This document shows positions 1 through 10,989 of a stretch of 64,000 bases of DNA, piece after piece. Position 1 is the stretch's first letter. Every line of letters begins with the position of its first letter. Below the pieces are notes generated by a model. That model made no database searches. It had not been told where the DNA came from and saw nothing but the letters and a program-made list of their open reading frames with translations. This DNA comes from Liquidambar formosana (lineage: Eukaryota; Streptophyta; Magnoliopsida; Saxifragales; Altingiaceae). The stretch is from assembly GCA_039720395.1 (NCBI GenBank), contig CM077828.1:17024264-17088263 (forward strand). Reading direction: 5' to 3'. The translations under genes were made by a program, and so were the position numbers.

Positions 1-624
1 TATTATAGGCCCAAAAATACCAAATGCTATGATAATATATACCATATTATCATGTCAATAGTTTAAACCTATGTAAATTGCACCTAACTCCAAGAAATGT
101 GTAGAAAATGCAACCTTAGATGTTGTGGGTATGAAATCCAGTCCTAGGATGAACATGCAAGCTCCCAATCCAAGCCCTAGCTCCCAAATTACTTGGTTGA
201 TGAAGATAATAGAGGTACCTAACTCCAAATCACCACCAAAACTCCCCAATATGCATGAATAAACCCAAAAATGTAAAAATGAGATGATAATCTAAAATAA
301 ATTACATACCCTAGCTCTAAAGGTGAGAAAATACCTCTAAAAATGCAAAAGGAGTTGATGAGGATGAAAATTCATGTCAAAACTGAGGAAATCCAAACTC
401 AAACCATCATGAGCAAGCTCCAAGCTCCACCAAGAGGTTGGAGAAAATGAATCCAACCATAATAATGCATTCCCAAGCATCAAAGTAAGGTAAGAGAGTG
501 AAAAACCCAAATCCACAACCATACGCGCGTAGATCAGGCCAAAATATGTTAAATCTGAACTCGCCGGCATCGGATCGAGGTTGCCGTGCTCCGACAAGCC
601 GCCGTCGAGCCTCCACCCCCTTCT

Positions 625-664
<40 letters not shown>

Positions 665-1474
665 ATGCCCAAAAAGACCAGATCTGGTCTTTAAAAATTG
701 TGGTGGAAGGGTTATAAATAAACCCAGGGGTAAATGCGTCATTCGACGCATCTTAAAAAAAAATTTTGCGTTTCTGCCATACCCCGATCGATCGAGGTCT
801 GAGGCCCGATCAATCGGACCATGGCAGTGTCGAAATGGCTTATCCCTTGTACCTCCGATCGATCAGTCCATGCCAGAAATGCCCAATAACAAATGCCAAT
901 TAATGAGTCTAAACCTCTACAGCATAGACCAGTACCTTATTTTCATTAAAAACATTTAAGTAAATTCTTTACTTTAAATTATTTAATGAAAATAAGCAAA
1001 CAACCCCCCATTTAAATCTAAATAAAATATCAGAAAAATCAAATTCCAAGTATATCAAAATCTCATTTTCAAGTTTTAGTACAAAATCTGTTTCCTAACA
1101 GATTTTTCAAAAACAAACTTATGAGGAAACCGATCGAAACGTGATAATAAAATCCCATAAAATCACAGATGTCTTATAATATTATAAACTTCCATTACCG
1201 CCAAAAATTATCTTTAAAAACTAAGATTTACGAATATTCATTTTTCCCCAACACTTAGCCAAATTTTAGCAGCTTAGACCCTTAAGTTGCAGATAGGGCC
1301 AAACGCACACTTAAAATACTCTATGCATAAAAACAAGTATCAAAACACATCCAACATCATAATATCATACACATGCATTACCCACACATGAGGTCATCTG
1401 ACAAATTATGGGATTAACTATATTAACCATAGATTAAGCCCTTAATACCATATTTAAAAATTACGAGTGTTACA
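1..1474 (-). mobile_element. Partial LTR of a Ty3/gypsy-type retrotransposon, cut by the window edge
   Basis: Read on the minus strand, the segment begins TGTAACACTCG at 1474, a common start of plant gypsy LTRs of the Tekay/Del type (family assignment from memory, weak). A TATA-like TATTTATAAC lies at 711-720. It is followed by a GA-rich leader and GC-rich untranslated sequence, as expected of R-U5. No reading frame here resembles a protein. The right border falls inside the 3-prime LTR of the next element, at a point where the sister LTR reads continuously (gcATAAAaacccc), so ATAAA at 1475-1479 is the likely target site. The left part lies outside the window. Confidence 0.6.
633..662. repeat. 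(CT)n microsatellite
   Basis: About 14 CT units just downstream, on the minus strand, of the LTR TATA-like box. On that strand it is a GA tract in the presumed transcribed leader. Confidence 0.9.
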
Positions 1475-3451
1475 ATAAAAGCCCCAAAACACTTGGAAAC
1501 CTTCTAAAATTAACCCCAACTAATATAGTAACCTATAAGGATTAAATTTTGCCTAATTAAACCTTAAAAACTACCAAAAACAAGTAAATAAAACCCTAAA
1601 CTAAATAAAAACAAAAATTACAAAATTAATAATAAAAAATAACTTTGCTCGAGTTCTTTGTCCTACATTAGACTCTTCCACTTGACGCCCTCAAGTTCGT
1701 TGTATGAACTTGAAGTCTTCCATCCCGAACAAAAAGATACTTCGAGTATTTCAATTTCTTCATTCTCCTTTGAAATTTGCACTCTAAAATATTTTTGACT
1801 CAAGCCAATGTCTCTATACCCTTCAATTCATTAACAAAGTCGATCAAACAAGGACTGATAATAAAATTAAATTTCTTGACCCCAATAAAATCAATGTTTC
1901 TCAACCTATAAATATTGAGAAGATCAATTGATAAATTAACAACTAGACGCTATGATTGGATCTCTCCTGAAATTTTGACGAATGAAATTTCACAATTAAT
2001 GATCTCCCCCAAAGCTTCATGCTCAAAAATTAATTCCTTTAGATCTTTAAACTTCTCATAATTTTCTTCCAAGGGTGGTTGTACCTCATTAGTAATGACA
2101 ACTACCTCTAGCTCTTGCGCTTCCACCATAATACTCTCAATCTCTTTGACATCCATTACAATCTCAACCTCAGACTTACTCGGGTAGTAAAGATTGTCCC
2201 TTCACTTGAGAAGGTTGGTCTATAGTAATTGACTTAGCTGCTAAAGAATTTTGTTCTTCATGAACTTCTAGAAAAACCTTTTCTTCAATAACCAAGTTAG
2301 GGCTTTAAGTCTTCAAAATTTTCATGAACCTCTTGTTTTAGCGGTTGGTTGTAAAACTCAATGGTATAATCTCTCACACAATAATTACTACGCCTATACT
2401 TTTGATCCATATCAAATTCAAATTCTTTATAATCATAAAGAGAAAATTTAGATATGATCATTCTTCTCATTCTAGGCCATAAGCGAATATGAGATTTACC
2501 TTGTTGAGTTCTTGAATGTTGCAATTGATCTCACCACTTTGCAGCACAAAGTCTAAGCTTGAACGTTGTAGCTTTCACCTTTTCCCATTCGAAATCTTCA
2601 CAAAGTCAAAAAATATCTCCAAATCAAATAACCAATAATAGTTTTCATTTGGAAATCCAATGAAATTAGGAATATCTCTAAATTTCATAAATTTCCGACG
2701 ATTAGGAACGTGTCTACCAATAAGACAGCCGCGAGCCCCATCATCGATGCAAACCCTATAGTCTTCACGTAACCTATTAGTCTTCATCGGTAACCTAGCG
2801 AGTCCCGCGTGTACATCATGCAACGCTCGCTGGGTGTCGCGTTGAATCCTTAAAATTTTGGCTCTGGTGAGAGCCTCTTCTCCGTGTTTGTCGTCGTAGA
2901 AGAAGTTGCCACCATAGCGTGCATTCGCCATCTGACCAGGATGATGCCTGCTTTGATACCAACTGACGTAGCGGAAAGCTTATGAAAGAAAAAGGTCACC
3001 ACCTTCTTCTTAAAATTACTCAAATCCATAAGTAAAGAGAAAACAACTCGAATCCACGAGTAAAGAGAATAAAATTTCAGAAAGAAATTCTTATTAAAAT
3101 CAAAACATTCAATTCCCTTGGCCAAAAGGCCTACAACCTAATTTATAGAAAACCTAGTCCTTGCAAAACAAGAAATAACATAATAAGGAATTACCAAAAA
3201 TTACCAAAACTGACAAATCCGGTTTTTTGGCTTTGTAGCATTTTTTAAAGGCTGCATAAAAACCCCAAAACACTTGGAAACCTTCTAAAATTAACTCCAA
3301 CTAATATAGTAACCTGTAAGGACTAAATTTTGCCTAATTAAACCTTAAAAACTACTAAAAACAAGTAAATAAAACCCTAAACTAAATAAAAACGAAAATT
3401 ACGAAATTAATAATAAAAAATAACTTTGCTCGGGTTCTTTGTCCTACATCA
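1475..3451 (-). mobile_element. Short LTR retrotransposon with gag remnants, 3-prime LTR truncated
   Basis: Direct repeats of about 196 bp (1475-1670 and 3256-3451) are nearly identical and are the matching parts of two LTRs. The upstream LTR is 2964-3451 (488 bp, TGATGTAGGAC...GTCA on the minus strand). It is followed by a primer-binding site TGGTATCAAAGC (about 2950-2961), close to the initiator-Met tRNA type. The other LTR (from 1670 downward) is interrupted at 1475 by the element at 1-1474. A purine-rich GTGGAAGAG precedes it as a weak polypurine tract. The internal part is only about 1.3 kb and holds gag-like sequence and no pol, so the copy is non-autonomous or deleted. Confidence 0.75.
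2297..2931 (-). pseudogene. Degenerate gypsy-type Gag
   Basis: An ATG at 2931 lies just after the primer-binding site and opens a 118-residue frame. Its C-terminal part resembles the start of the retrotransposon Gag domain (IP.F.G, then W......FF.F). A second piece, 2297-2524, carries the next Gag motifs (PRMRRMIISKF, then VRDYTIEFY). The match is to the Gag pattern of Ty3/gypsy elements, from memory of the family. The two pieces are in different frames, so the gene is broken. A third stretch (1950-2156, acidic) has no recognisable domain. No zinc knuckle, protease or reverse transcriptase follows. Confidence 0.6.
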
Positions 3452-5060
3452 ATCGTAAATATAATATTGAAAGGAAACTGATCAAGAAAAGTGAAAGCAT
3501 CGTTATTTACTTATATTATCCTAGCAAATTAAAAGAAATTGAATGGTTCTTTCCTTAAAAATAATTCAAACAAAAAACATCATTTATTTTGACAAAGAAT
3601 AGTGAGCTTCTTTGAATTTTCAGATGAGATAAAGAGAGAAAGAGGACTTACACCGTAGACGAGTCACTGCAACAGAAAAGCGAAGTTTCAACGGAAGTAG
3701 GAAAAGTACATAATTCTATTTCCCCATTCAATTGACGCCAACCAAATGGGCCGGGTTTGGGATAAATACACATGATTGGCATGTGGACCATTATCGGTGC
3801 TGGTCTAGTGGCACTTGTCTTACCCATAAGCATTTTGATAGGTGGCAGCCGTAATGCAATGCATAGTGCGAATTTTGGGGTTGACGTCCGCAATGCAATG
3901 CATAGTGCGATAACTTTACTTTTGATTCCAAGCAATGGGTGCTATATATGTTAGCTTGTCTAGGCACACGTAAGAATAAACAACATGGGTATGGTTCTAG
4001 CAGCTGGTCTTGATTTAATGCCGTCCAAGAAGGACTCCACTTGCCAAGGGCTTGTATTGACTTCACTTGAAAGAGCTGAAATGATTCTAGCACCATCACT
4101 TTAATTCAAATTAAATACAACTCCAATAATTTAATTTAAGGGGCAGGGCCATGAACACTGCCTAAAAGCAGCTTCCATTCCAGGTGAGAGACACTAAATA
4201 GATCTTAATTGCTTTCCAATGATGAATTCTCCATGAGAATTACCGCATAATTCTAAAAGAGGCTCGCTTAGAGGTAGCGTTGAAGTCTCCATCTGAATAT
4301 ATTGAACTTCGGCCCCTTTGGGGCTGCCAAGCCAAACCTGTGTCCAAGGGCAGAAAAGGAGCGCGCAAATGTTCGACCGATTCTACTTCACTGTAGTGCC
4401 TAAAAATTTATTTTTGTAAACGGGTAAAATTTTGAAAAGGGTAACAGGAAATAATAAAGCTTATCACATTCCCGATTGAAGGACCTAGCTACAAGGACGA
4501 AGCCAGTAATTTAGTCCAGGGAGATGAACATTGTTTCATTTATACTTTATCCTAATTAAAATAAAAAATTATCTGAAAAAATTTTGGTACAAAAATTTTC
4601 TTTTATCTTGTGATTTTGTGGTAGAAAAAACTGCAAAAATTTATTATCCATTGATAAACCATATTTCAATGGGAGATGTTTGAGAATTGAGAGAGAATCA
4701 AGTCTCTCATAGTGGAATGAGATATTGAGGGGAATTGTGACTTTTATAGGTTGAAAGAAAAAATAAGAGAGGTGAGAAAGAAAAATCAAGAGAAAAAAAT
4801 TCTAGAATTTCATATAAGTTTAAGAATAAAATATATATAAAAAGAAAATCAGACGACTGCCCCACCTAATATATTAACTATACTCTGGCTTCACCCTTGC
4901 CTAGCTAGGTCCTCCCAAAGTAAGACAACGTATCGGTGGGCTTCGGTAGAACATGATAAAATTTTTAAACATACTGCAAGTTTTGATTAGATTTTTTTTT
5001 TTGGTTATTTAAATGGGATTGTGGCATTCACGTGATCTTATTTATGCAAGCAATTGTATG
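3452..5060. repeat. Duplicated upstream block of an ectodomain gene (copy near the kinase)
   Basis: This stretch matches 51880-53286 almost end to end, then continues to match 60080-60163 and the bases after 61730. Small indels separate the copies. Shared landmarks are the GATC-AAGAAAAGTGA region, ggGCCGGGTTTGG, and the AACTGCAAAAATTTATTA segment. At the D copy this block lies directly upstream of ectodomain exon D. Here the position where the exon should start is occupied by the LTR element ending at 3451. The copy is therefore an orphan promoter/intergenic block. It contains no coding sequence I can support. Confidence 0.8.
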
Positions 5061-5877
5061 TGCGAAAAAAAGGGGAAAAAAAAAATCACAAGAATGACAT
5101 TTTAGTCAGAATAGTTTTTTCTTTTAACTGCCATAAACAAAAATTTAACTGATTGGAGTTAATGGATATAATTTTTTTTTATTTGGATTAGATGGATAGG
5201 AAAAATATTTAATGGGGTTTTTAGATATGATTTTATATTTGAGGGAGGTTTTGGATAATGTACAACTAAAGACTAACATGTAGATAACAATGTTTATTTA
5301 GGTAACGACCTATCTAATTCCCTTTTTGCTGAGGAATCCTTCAAGAAGCTCAAATTTTACAGCTACAGGGATTACTTGGGTAGCATGATTAGTGTTATTG
5401 TAATTTAACAACTTTGTAGGCTAACACTTTAAGCGATATTGATATGTCATAAATGGAGCATTGTTATGGACAAAATTAGGGGTTTCTCTATGCTAGGTCT
5501 GCATGAACTTACCACACAATGTAGTTATGTAGTTACATTGAAAACAAAGTTGTCGTTGGTTTAAGAAACCAGAGAGTGTCCTGTTTATCAAATAATAGAG
5601 AATCATTAAATCATAGGTTCCATAGAATAGCCCACAACGGTGGTTTAAAGTTCATAGGAATAAGATTGGAAACCTTGATATGCTTATATGAATTTACATG
5701 AATAATTAAATGACAAAGTGAAATAGTGGCCTTAGCATAGCTCAAAAACAAATAAAATGTATGAATGCTCAGCATTTGTGAATGACTATCTTTCACTAAT
5801 CCATACAAATCATACAACAGGAGAAAACCAAAAAAAAAAAAAAATGGAAAGTCCTATAATATTCTTGAATTACATTA
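5061..5877. other. Geneless stretch downstream of the kinase exon
   Basis: AT-rich sequence that should include the 3-prime UTR of the minus-strand kinase gene. I see no clear polyadenylation signal, no recognisable element and no coding frame with family similarity. An A-run lies at about 5830-5844. Confidence 0.5.
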
Positions 5878-6998
5878 TTATGACATTGATAAGATGGAAA
5901 GGGTGGAAGAATTTGCTGGTGATCTTGGAGGAGAAGATAAGTAAGGTTTTGGGGGGATTTGCAAGGCTTCAATGCTTCCTTCTAACATAGTCATCACTTC
6001 ACTCATGGATGGCCTATGTGCTGGGTTTGTCTGTATACACCACAAACCCACTAATATCATCTTCCTCGCAATAATATTTTCCTCTTCGCTCATATCGCCC
6101 TGCAATCTTAAATTGTTATCAAGCTCAAGACGCTTATAAACCCAATGCGGAAAGTATATCTCACTAGTGCGACCTCCAACATTGAAGTTCTTTCTTCCTC
6201 CAACCATTTCTAGAACCATCATTCCATAGCTATAGACATCAGACTTGTGTGAGACTTCACCAAAATTTCTACTAAATACTTCTGGGGCAATATATCCAAT
6301 AGTCCCTCGAGCTCCCAACATTGATATTATACTTTCTTTCCTCGGACATAGTTTAGACAGCCCAAAATCAGAGATCTTCGGGCAAAAGTCTTCATCAAGA
6401 AGAATGTTGTGAGGTTTTATGTCAAAATGCAAGATCCTTGTATTGCACCCACGGTGTAAGTACTCAAGTCCTTGAGCAATCCCAATTGCAATTTGGTGCA
6501 ATTTTTCCCATCCCAAGTGCTGATTAGTCTTCAAAGGATTTTCATTGTATATGAACTTGTCAAGCGATCCATTAGGCATAAACTCATAGATGAGAGCTCT
6601 TTTAGGACCCTCGAGACAAAATCCCAAAAGAGTGACAACATTAACATGAGAAGTCCTACTAATGCTTGCAACCTCATTAATAAAATCTTCTCCGTTCCCT
6701 TTGGATGCCTTCAGGAGCTTCACTGCCACGGGATGGCCGTTAAGTAGCTTTCCCTTATAAACATTTCCAAAACCTCCTTGACCTAGTTCATCTTTGAAGG
6801 AGTTGGTAATTTTCTTGATGTCTGAATAACTATATCTTTTGGGAGCCAAAGATCCAAAATGCCTTATGAGGGTCTCAACATTTTGATCATTCTTTATATT
6901 TCCCCTCCAAAAGCCCATTGCATTTGATGATACTTTCCATCTAAAGAAACAAAAACTGATACAAGTGAATAATATTCCAATCATGACAGCTCCAATGC
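5878..6998 (-). CDS. LRK10-like receptor kinase, transmembrane and kinase exon (constant exon)
   Basis: This last exon encodes a single membrane span ([17 protein letters not shown]) and a complete Ser/Thr-type kinase domain of about 300 residues ending at TAA 5878-5880. Visible motifs are the glycine loop [11 protein letters not shown], the ATP lysine in VAVK, the alpha-C glutamate in [14 protein letters not shown] and APE. The catalytic-loop motif is HFD rather than HRD, so this is a non-RD kinase. HFDIKPHN is usual for the LRK10-like / Lr10 family. The acceptor is ATATAG ending at 6999, which splices in frame to the 36-bp exon upstream. The ATG at 7006-7008 lies in the intron and is not a real start. 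With first exon C the model gives 647 residues, a normal length for the family. The domain is intact, unlike most ectodomain copies nearby. Confidence 0.88.
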
Positions 6999-7152
6999 CT
7001 ATATTCAAAGAAGGAATTAACCCATTCAGTGCAAAATAAACATGATAATATTAAATCAAGACTATCATTACAACAGATGTATATTTCTATGACTATGAGG
7101 AACATAGAGGAGAAAGAAACAGAAAAAGGATCTAGTATGAACTGCATCGTAC

Positions 7153-7188
7153 CTACTAGAAGTTTTCTTGACAGGGATAAAGTGGAGC
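7153..7188 (-). CDS. 36-bp juxtamembrane exon of the receptor kinase
   Basis: On the minus strand the segment is bounded by acceptor ATGCTGCAG and donor GTACGA. It encodes STLSLSRKLLV plus split glycine codons on both sides (2 + 33 + 1 bases). It joins a first exon ending in phase 1 (codon G|GC) to the kinase exon (G|GC) with no stop. The 154-bp intron 6999-7152 has GT and AG ends. A tiny exon between ectodomain and membrane segment is plausible for this family. RNA evidence is needed for certainty. Confidence 0.72.
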
Positions 7189-7733
7189 CTGCAGCATAAC
7201 AGTTGCATTAGAGAGGCTTAGATGGAAAAACAAAATATCGACAGTGAAGCTACATTGGTGTAAAAGATACTCAAAATCTATAAGAAGGATAAAGAATGGT
7301 TTCTCATACATATGTGGATCTGATGGACTCATTAACCGAGACAAAAATGGGCATAGATTGTCTTTCTTGATATCTTTTGCTCCACTTCCCCACCACCGCC
7401 CCTGTTTTTCATGGGTACCAACCCTTCCCCCTAACCCATAGCTAGATTGTCACATCCCACTACCAGTTTTTTTTGGGATTGAACTCCTAATCTCCCCGTC
7501 CACAGGGGGAAAAGATACCACCTAGCATGCTAGCTGGTTAGAGCTCTTAAGTTTAATAAATGAAAACTTGGACAAAAGGAGGCTTCATTTTGATTGCTTG
7601 GATGGCTTGTCTGTTGTTACTACAAGCCATTGTAACTGTAGTAGTATCCTTAGGTTGAAAGTTCCCAATCCCATCATTTGAGAAAAATGATTGGGGGAAC
7701 CTATTCATGGGATAGGGTGTAGGGTTGGTACCC

Positions 7734-7768
<35 letters not shown>

Positions 7769-8135
7769 TTTACATTTTCCTGGTGTGGTTGTTCTTGTTT
7801 TTGTTTTCCCTTGCTAGGAAGGAGTTACTTAGAATTCGATAAATTTAGGTTGCATTTTAGTTTCAATTGCACACTAACAAACCAGGAAAATAAAAAAATA
7901 AAAAATAAAAAAATTGTTCGACTGCTCAGATGCTCATGAGGAGTTGACTTAGAATTTGATAAATTAGGTTGCATTTCAGTTTCAATTGCACACCAACAAA
8001 CCAGGAAAATAAATATAAAAAAATTGTTCGACTGCTCAGAAACTCATGAAATGGAGAAAGCCGGCTACAATTGACCGGATCAAAGTGGGTTTGTCATTTT
8101 ACTTGCTTTGCAATTTTAGATTTTATTTTTAAATA
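7189..8135. other. Intron sequence with repeats, no gene seen
   Basis: This lies between the juxtamembrane exon and the ectodomain copies. It contains an inverted repeat (about 7409-7441 against 7700-7732, core GGGTACCAACCC), a 32-bp A-run (7735-7766) and a tandem duplication (7821-8050). No coding similarity was recognised. Confidence 0.6.
7821..8050. repeat. Two-copy tandem duplication, unit about 115 bp
   Basis: Both units run from GGAGTT.ACTTAGAATT through a conserved TTGCATTT.AGTTTCAATTG segment to ATTGTTCGACTGCTCAGA..CTCATGA. They differ mainly in the length of an A-rich middle. Confidence 0.85.
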
Positions 8136-8555
8136 TATAAGCATAGAGTCTTTTTATTATCAAGTGCAATTAATGTAACTTTACATCAAATGCACTCCAA
8201 AACTCTTATTTGCGAATTTTATTTTGTGAAACCAACTGTTAGATTAATTTTGATTTATATGTACGTAGGTAATGCATGCCAAAAATCATGTTGATCCGAG
8301 ATTGAAAACCGTCTCATCCATAAATGTCCATAAATGAGCGATTGTTATTGATTGAAAAATATAAGTTTTGGATCGAATAGCAATCGATCTCGAATCAACT
8401 TGATTTTTGACATAGATCACCTACATGAGAAGGCTATCTAATCCAACATTAAGTTTAAAAAAAATGAGTCGCGGTTAAGAGTTTTAAAGTGCACTTGATG
8501 CAAAGTTACGTCAAGTGCACTTGATAATAAAATGACTCACAACTCTATAAGCATA
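8136..8555. mobile_element. 400-bp MITE with long terminal inverted repeats
   Basis: The element is 8146-8545. It is flanked by the direct repeat TATAAGCATA (8136-8145 and 8546-8555). Its ends form inverted repeats of about 75 bp (GAGTC...TTTTTATTATCAAGTGCA and complement). There is no coding capacity. A 9-10 bp target duplication suggests a Mutator-like origin. Confidence 0.75.
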
Positions 8556-8720
8556 TATAAAAAAACCAGCTCAATTAAGCTGGAATTTCTTTATGCAATT
8601 GGTTCTGTCAATCAAACAATTCAATTATCATCATGATCCATGGTTAAAAAAACAGAGCAATTGGTTTGATTTGCTTTCCAATTTTTACTTCTATTCAATG
8701 GTCAAAGAAAGGATATGGGC

Positions 8721-9482
8721 TAAACATCAATGGAATATGAATGGATAACATAGCCCCATGGAGATACCATAGCCCCATGCTCCATGGGTTCAGATCCTCT
8801 CCAGTTTAATACCGTCCTGTCTTATCAAGTCTAGGGCTATTATCGCGCCACATTTTTTTGAGTCTATCCAAAAAAAAGCATGCAAAATCAATCGGAAAGA
8901 TCAACTGTGGCCTACAGCCGACGAATCCACCATAGTTGCTTTAGTGCTTCTGCAAGCATTATAAGTGCCAGAGATTCTTCCACGAATGATACAAAACTAG
9001 TGCTCACACTTGACTAATTTTAGATTTTCAACCAAAAGGGGAGAAAAAGAAGATGGGAACTTATATAAGGATGGAATCCAAACCCACCGCCCCCGTTTCC
9101 TCTCCTCTTTAATATTCTTTTCGATGTTCCTTAAAATTAAAATTCTCATCAATGGTTCTCTTGTTCGCATCTGATCTCCGTTCCCCTCTACTTGTAATTT
9201 TTCAGACCGTGCATTCTTCTAAGGTTTGCCGATGAGGAGAGAGAAAATAAACAAGTGTTGAAATATCCCTGTGTTAAAGACGAGTAGTTACCCTTGGGAT
9301 TCATACGAGGAAAACGTCCGTTTAAGTGAATAGATGACGTGGCTCACTCTACCCTTGGATCGACTACCATAGATGTGGCACTTCAAAAACCATTGACTGG
9401 ACAGGACTGGAGGACATCAAACTGGAGAGGATCTGAACCCATGGTGGATGGGGCTATGGTATCCATTCATAGATAAACATCA
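8721..9482. mobile_element. Terminal-inverted-repeat element, MULE/MITE-like
   Basis: About 60 bp at the left (8740-8812, TACCATAGCCCCATG..., GGGTTCAGATCCTCTCC) recurs inverted at 9419-9470. The inner ends (GTCCAGTCAATGGT, GCCACATC) resemble those of the element at 15939-16990, so the two look like one family. TAAACATCA occurs on both sides (8721-8729 and 9474-9482) and may be the target duplication. The left end carries a few unmatched bases, so the exact borders are uncertain. No protein is encoded. Confidence 0.6.
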
Positions 9483-10099
9483 TCATCATCTTTGTAATAA
9501 TGAAAAAAACCCTTACCCACAACAGCAATGAAAAGGGCAAGTAAAATATCGCAAGACATGGCCTACCAATCTGAATTCGGAGCTAACAACACATCATTGA
9601 ATAAGCGTTCTGGATTTGGTGTTGGTTTGGAAAAAACCATCAACCCATTGAATAAGCATGAATAGTAGCAAAACCTGGACATTTGCAGATTTGGAACTAC
9701 AATCCTAGAATTACAATTTTCTTTTTCTTTTTTTTTTGGGTTTTTTCCTCCTTTTAATATTTTGCTGGCATCATTTGCATTAGGTTCGATCCCAGAGTAC
9801 AGCACCTCAATTTAGCGTAACTCGTTCATAGTGGGGTGAGATGCATTGGTAGTTTTTTATTATAACGGAATTGTAAACTTCTTTTGTAGATTCATGGTTT
9901 TCCCACAATGGGGCGAATTTCTAAGGAAAAGTTAAGTTGATCCTCGCAGAAGCATATAACATTGCAGTATTTCTTTTTTTTCGCCAAAAATATTATGGAG
10001 CAGCTCATTGTAATTTACCAAAGATCTATGCAATGATCACATATGATAGGCCGTTATACCTGAGAACTTAAGAAGGAAATCAAGAAATACTAAACGTAC
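9483..10099. other. Intron-side flank of ectodomain copy A
   Basis: The part from about 9935 to 10099 matches 13895-14023 (shared CATTGCAGTATTT and CAAAGATCTATGCAAT). The duplication that made copies A and C therefore included the 5-prime end of the following intron. The rest holds nothing recognisable. Confidence 0.65.
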
Positions 10100-10778
10100 C
10101 CGGGATTCGAAGCTTATGATACTCCACATCAAACCCACGGTTCAAAGCTTCTTGCAGCGTTGCCCCTCCACCATTAAGTTGGCCAAGAGCCGTTCCAAGA
10201 ACCGGAAACCAGACTTTGTCCGCGCATGTAGAAAGCATATCCTCAAGGTTTGGCACCTCAACTCCTTCCAGTGATTCGTCAACGTAGAAAGCATCGCTCT
10301 CTGTTCCATCCATGGTGCATGTGAAAATATTACGAAGTGGCATATCCAGCGAGGAGCAGCCGTAGAATAAACTTAGGTTTCTATCGGTGGGAACGTAATC
10401 AAAGCGAGTGTAGTTGAGGGTGGTGTTAAGGAATTCCTTAGGACAAGTGGGGTTCCACAAGTCCATTCGTGAAATCCTCATCGTATTGCCAGGTTGGTTG
10501 ATTTTCGGTACGCGGAATTTTTGCGAATCCATTTCAATGATAGAGTAATTGTTGTCTTGTTGGCATGTGAGCTCAAAGCCTTGGCGACAGCAGAAATGAG
10601 GCCTACCCTTTCCCTAGAAAGGGTAACCGATGTTTTGAATGGGTCCGCACCCGTAGCGTTGCCTGCACTCGATGTACTGTTCATCTTCTTCGCAGTAAGC
10701 TGTGTTGATGGCGATGAAGATGAAGAAGATGGTGGCGATGGTGGAAGGTAGAAGGGATGAGGGAAACTGGTGGTTCAT
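10100..10778 (-). pseudogene. Ectodomain first exon A, LRK10-like receptor (broken)
   Basis: This is homologous to exon C: signal peptide from ATG 10778 (MNHQFPSSLLPS...), then CRQRYGCGPIQNIGYPF of the GUB_WAK-binding type domain. A TAG at about 10614-10616 replaces the Trp codon present in C, so the frame is closed early. The exon is 108 bp shorter than C. The loss is in frame and removes the Cys-rich tail (C..C...GGICG...C.C.DQ.HP). The apparent donor GG|GTACG keeps phase 1. Apart from the single stop, the reading frame and splice phase are preserved, which suggests fairly recent decay. Confidence 0.8.
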
Positions 10779-10989
10779 TTGATAATAACACATGGGAAGA
10801 ACATCCGGTGGGAGATGTGGTGTGGTGAGGGGATATGTAAGCATAGGCAGAGCATACTATTCAAAGGAAAATGATAGAAAGGTCCTTTCATGGATGGATA
10901 TAATGTAAACAGGCAGACCAGTCGCATGTTTTGACAGAGAAAAATTAGAAATGTGAGTTTCTTGGAATACTCACGATCATATATATGCC

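Noticed and set aside
498..959. 153-codon plus-strand open frame
   Set aside because: It lies within the LTR of the element at 1-1474, includes the CT microsatellite and has no family similarity.
7409..7766. SINE or LINE end marked by the 32-bp A-run
   Set aside because: An inverted repeat is nearby, but I could find neither RNA polymerase III boxes nor a flanking target duplication that defines a retroposon.
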